Source of the DNA: Paratractidigestivibacter sp003150175
Lineage (GTDB): Bacteria > Actinomycetota > Coriobacteriia > Coriobacteriales > Atopobiaceae
Strand: one strand, 5' to 3'
Length of the DNA stretch: 64,000 nt
Assembly (NCBI RefSeq): GCF_964283195.1
Contig: NZ_CAXYLH010000006.1
Positions 61,904-64,000 of the stretch are shown piece by piece. A program made the translations under genes and the position numbers. The first letter of the stretch is position 1. Each line of letters starts with the position of its first letter. The notes beneath the pieces were generated by a model. It had not been told where the DNA came from and did no database searches. It worked only from the letters and a program-made list of their open reading frames with translations.

Positions 61904-62998
61904 ATGAGCACCGCGAACGACCAGATGATCGACGCCCTCCTGCGCGACGCCGAGGCTGCCGGCTCGCTGCTTTACACGCCCGACCGGACGATCTACCGCG
62001 CGCTCAGGCGCCGCGCCGCAAAGAAGAGCCCAGAAATCGTCGAGCCCGCTCCCAGCGTCTTTGCGCGGGCGTCGCTGTGGCAGGCGCTCGACCCGTGCGA
62101 GCGCAGCCGTCACCTGATCCGCGCGCTCGCGGCGCAGCACGAAGGCTGGGTCTTCTGCGCGCAGTCGGCCGCGCTCATGCTCGGCTTCCCGGTCTCGTAC
62201 CACACGGTGGCGCAGGTCCACGTGGCGCGCCCGAGGGGCGGCCGCACGCGCAGCTCCGGCATCGTCGTGCGCCACGAGGTCGGCGACGACGAGCCCGTGG
62301 TCGCAGGCGGCGTCAAGGTCACGTCGTTTTACCGCACGGTGTTCGACTGCCTGGCCACCCTCGAGTTCAGCGAGGCGCTCCAGGTGGCCGACCACGCGCT
62401 GCGCGTCAAGGGAATCTCGCGCAGGAGGCTTGTCGACGAGCTGCGCCGGCGTTTCAAGGGGCACCGCGGCATCGGGCGCGCCATCGACGTGTGCGCCTGG
62501 GCGGAGCCCGGGGCCGAGAGCGGCGGCGAGTCGATCCTGCGCGCGGCCATCATCGAGCAGGGCTTCGCGCTGCCGCGCCTGCAGGTCACGCTGCCCGACC
62601 CGATCGAGCCAGGCCGCCGTTTCCGCGTCGACCTCGTGTGGCGCGACGCGGAGGGCCGGCCGATCTTCGGCGAGCTCGACGGCAAGCGCAAATACACCGA
62701 CCCGCAGATGACGCGCGGACGCTCACTCGACGAGATCCTCGACGAAGAGCACCGCCGCCAAGCGCGGCTGACCATGTACCGCGCGAGTTTCGTGCGCCTG
62801 AGCTTCTGGATGGCCAAGCGCCCGCAGGAGCTCGCGCGGACGCTCGCCGCGTACGGGGTGCCCTTCGTGGGCGCACCGGAGGTCCGCGACGGCGTCCCCG
62901 TGCCGTCGAAGGAGATCCGCGAGCGGCCGACGTACGTCAGATGTGGCACGCTCATCATCAACAACCTGCGCGTCCGCTACACGCAGATCGCGGCGTAG
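61904..62998 (+). CDS. AbiEi-antitoxin-like protein with Vsr/DUF559-type nuclease-like C-terminus
   Basis: The 364-residue protein has a helical N-terminal part, then SAALMLGFPVSYHTVAQVHV and VVRHEVGDDEPVVAGGVKVT typical of the AbiEi antitoxin-like family. The C-terminal part RFRVDLVWRDAEGRPIFGEL with DGKRKY has the Asp..Glu-x-x-Lys order of PD-(D/E)xK (DUF559-like) folds. No AbiEii toxin follows. It is transcribed between repeat copies 2 and 3. The ribosome site GCGAGGTGAT precedes ATG. Actinobacterial homologues are numerous and unassigned. Confidence 0.72.
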   Translation: MSTANDQMIDALLRDAEAAGSLLYTPDRTIYRALRRRAAKKSPEIVEPAPSVFARASLWQALDPCERSRHLIRALAAQHEGWVFCAQSAALMLGFPVSYHTVAQVHVARPRGGRTRSSGIVVRHEVGDDEPVVAGGVKVTSFYRTVFDCLATLEFSEALQVADHALRVKGISRRRLVDELRRRFKGHRGIGRAIDVCAWAEPGAESGGESILRAAIIEQGFALPRLQVTLPDPIEPGRRFRVDLVWRDAEGRPIFGELDGKRKYTDPQMTRGRSLDEILDEEHRRQARLTMYRASFVRLSFWMAKRPQELARTLAAYGVPFVGAPEVRDGVPVPSKEIRERPTYVRCGTLIINNLRVRYTQIAA

Positions 62999-63019
62999 CT
63001 CGCGGCAGCCGTGCGGGGA

Positions 63020-63140
63020 CGCACTTCTTTCCACGTGATCGCGCGACGCCGCCCGTAACAAAGCGTGCAGATAAAGACACAATCATGCCCTCCGGCGGGC
63101 AAATCCGTCGCTCGATGCACGCTTTGCTGGCAAGAAGCCC
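63020..63140. repeat. ~120-bp palindromic repeat, copy 3
   Basis: ACAAAGCGTGCAGATAAAGA .. CCGGCGGGCAAATCCGTCGC .. TGCACGCTTTGCTGGCAAGA, immediately after the AbiEi-like stop. Best match to copy 1. Confidence 0.8.
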
Positions 63141-63192
63141 GCGCCGCCGCAAAGAAGCGCCCTCGCCGCCGGCCACCGCCCCTCGCCGCACG

Positions 63193-63230
63193 AAAAAAGC
63201 GCCGCCGCGGCACGTGACCGCGACGGCGCC
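63193..63230 (-). terminator. Intrinsic terminator of ridA
   Basis: GGCGCCGTCGCGG / CCGCGGCGGCGC on the minus strand, followed by TTTTTTCG. Confidence 0.85.
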
Positions 63231-63259
63231 AGGCGCTCGCTTATGCAGCGGCTCGCCCC

Positions 63260-63640
63260 TTACAGGTAGGCGACGGCCTTGATCTCGACCTTGGCGGCCT
63301 TGGGCAGCGCGGCGACCTCGAAGGCGGCGCGGGCCGGGTACGGCTCGGAGAAGAACTCGCCGTAGACCTCGTTCATCGGGCCGAAGTCGGCGATGGAGTC
63401 GAGGAGCACGGTGACCTCGGCGACGTTGGCCATGGAGGCGCCGGCGGCCTCGAGGATGTTCTTGATGTTGGTCAGGCTCTGACGGGTCTGGGCCTTGATG
63501 TCGTCGCCCGCGAACTCACCGGTAGCGGGGTCGATGGGGAGCTGGCCGGAGACGTGGATGCAGCTGCCGGCCTGGGTGGCGGCGGAGTAGGGGCCCACGG
63601 CAGCGGGGGCCTTGTCGGTGACGATGGCCTTGATGGACAT
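63260..63640 (-). CDS. ridA: RidA/YjgF family reactive-intermediate deaminase
   Basis: The 126-residue protein shows APAAVGPYSAATQAGSCIHV, GQLPIDPATGEF, RQSLTNIKNILEAAGASMAN and the substrate Arg and end motif PARAAFEVAALPKAAKVEI. It hydrolyses enamines/imines from amino-acid metabolism. It is 67 bases downstream of a hydantoinase-like gene, so it probably clears intermediates of that pathway. AAGGAG is the ribosome site. Confidence 0.93.
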   Translation of the reverse strand: MSIKAIVTDKAPAAVGPYSAATQAGSCIHVSGQLPIDPATGEFAGDDIKAQTRQSLTNIKNILEAAGASMANVAEVTVLLDSIADFGPMNEVYGEFFSEPYPARAAFEVAALPKAAKVEIKAVAYL

Positions 63641-63707
63641 GTTGGTTTCTCCTTTACGTTTGAAGGAACAACTTATCGTAAAAGACGGGGGGTATCCCAC
63701 CGCCTAA

Positions 63708-64000
63708 TTACCTAGAGACGAAGGCGCCGGGGCGGGCGCCGGTCGGCTCGCCGTCCTGGGCGACGAACTCGCCGCCCACGTAGACGAGGTGGGCGCGGCC
63801 GCGGCAGGCGAATCCCTCGTAGGGCGTGTGGTCGACTGCCTGGTGCTGGGTGGCGGCGTGGATGGTCCAGCGCGCCTCGGGGTCCCAGACGCACACGTCC
63901 GCGTCAGCGCCTTCGGCCAGGCGGCCCTTGCGCGGCCACATGCCGAAAACCTTCGCGGGGTTCTCGCTCATCAGGCGGCAGAGCCCTTCGGGGCCCACCT
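63708..64000 (-). CDS. Hydantoinase / dihydropyrimidinase, C-terminal part (cut by window edge)
   Basis: Visible are the last ~96 residues of an amidohydrolase: LMSENPAKVFGMWPRKGRLA, EGADADVCVWDPEARWTI and TPYEGFACRGRAHLVYVGGEF. The SENPAK and DADVxVWDP segments are those of dihydropyrimidinase/phenylhydantoinase. The metal centre lies outside the window. Such genes are often near selenium-dependent Mo hydroxylase loci, here about 18 kb away. Exact substrate unknown. Confidence 0.82.
   Translation of the reverse strand, partial: VGPEGLCRLMSENPAKVFGMWPRKGRLAEGADADVCVWDPEARWTIHAATQHQAVDHTPYEGFACRGRAHLVYVGGEFVAQDGEPTGARPGAFVSR

Noticed and set aside
61368..63259. Protein-coding extension of the AbiEi-like gene upstream to 61328
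   Set aside because: The frame is open through the palindromic repeats but has no ribosome site; the ATG at 61904 does.

Overview
This is high-GC actinobacterial DNA. Zinc-ribbon-tailed membrane proteins, a C69 dipeptidase, heterodimeric ABC exporters, IorAB, a selenium/molybdenum hydroxylase maturation cluster and several dispersed palindromic repeats point to a gut-type Coriobacteriia (Collinsella/Olsenella-like). The class is a fairly firm inference; the genus is a guess. No rRNA, tRNA or CRISPR array was found.

Region 1 (1-45.9 kb) is mostly chromosomal housekeeping. It starts with a decayed Ser/Thr kinase/DUF6273-like locus (0.35-1.9 kb) that abuts a block of ~30-bp repeats. Next come a zinc-ribbon membrane protein, a MarR-controlled heterodimeric ABC exporter (3.4-7.5 kb), an M20 peptidase, DAHP synthase, a C69 dipeptidase, membrane proteins, ribosomal protein S1, HAD phosphatases, an HMA metal-binding protein, a PARG-like protein, nadK-recN, a second heterodimeric ABC exporter, aspS, gph, glycerol dehydrogenase, the glucose IIA protein (crr), a soluble hybrid histidine kinase with two receiver domains, and an acyl-CoA ligase-iorA-iorB operon. 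From 36.4 to 45.9 kb, a nine-gene minus-strand operon (yqeB-xdhC-modA-modB-modC-moaA-moaC/MOSC-moeA-like-mogA) plus divergent yqeC supplies molybdate uptake, part of molybdenum cofactor synthesis and selenium-dependent hydroxylase maturation. No hydroxylase structural gene is in view. A RidA protein and the 3' end of a hydantoinase/dihydropyrimidinase close the window.

Region 2 (46-63 kb) is an accessory island, and the part around the restriction genes is visibly less GC-rich. It begins with a tiny 27-residue hydrophobic peptide gene that faces a convergent small RNA across a shared terminator. This has the layout of a par/Fst-type type I toxin-antitoxin locus and is not an obvious annotated gene. 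An XRE regulator with a SecB-like partner follows; its promoter overlaps a clear dyad.

The centre of the island is a phase-variable type I restriction-modification system. hsdR and a half-length hsdS are on the plus strand, followed by a tyrosine recombinase and two silent hsdS half-cassettes. The expressed hsdS is on the minus strand, preceded by hsdM, a GIY-YIG/DUF4357 gene and a ribbon-helix-helix gene. The expressed hsdS carries the same target-recognition domain twice (526-bp direct repeat, about two base differences), so it should recognise a symmetrical site. hsdM carries a one-base frameshift as read here.

The island ends with an alpha/beta-hydrolase remnant, a helical DUF5082-like protein, a DUF3800 protein, a zinc-ribbon-tailed MscL and an AbiEi-like protein. 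The last lies among three copies of a ~105-125-bp palindromic repeat.
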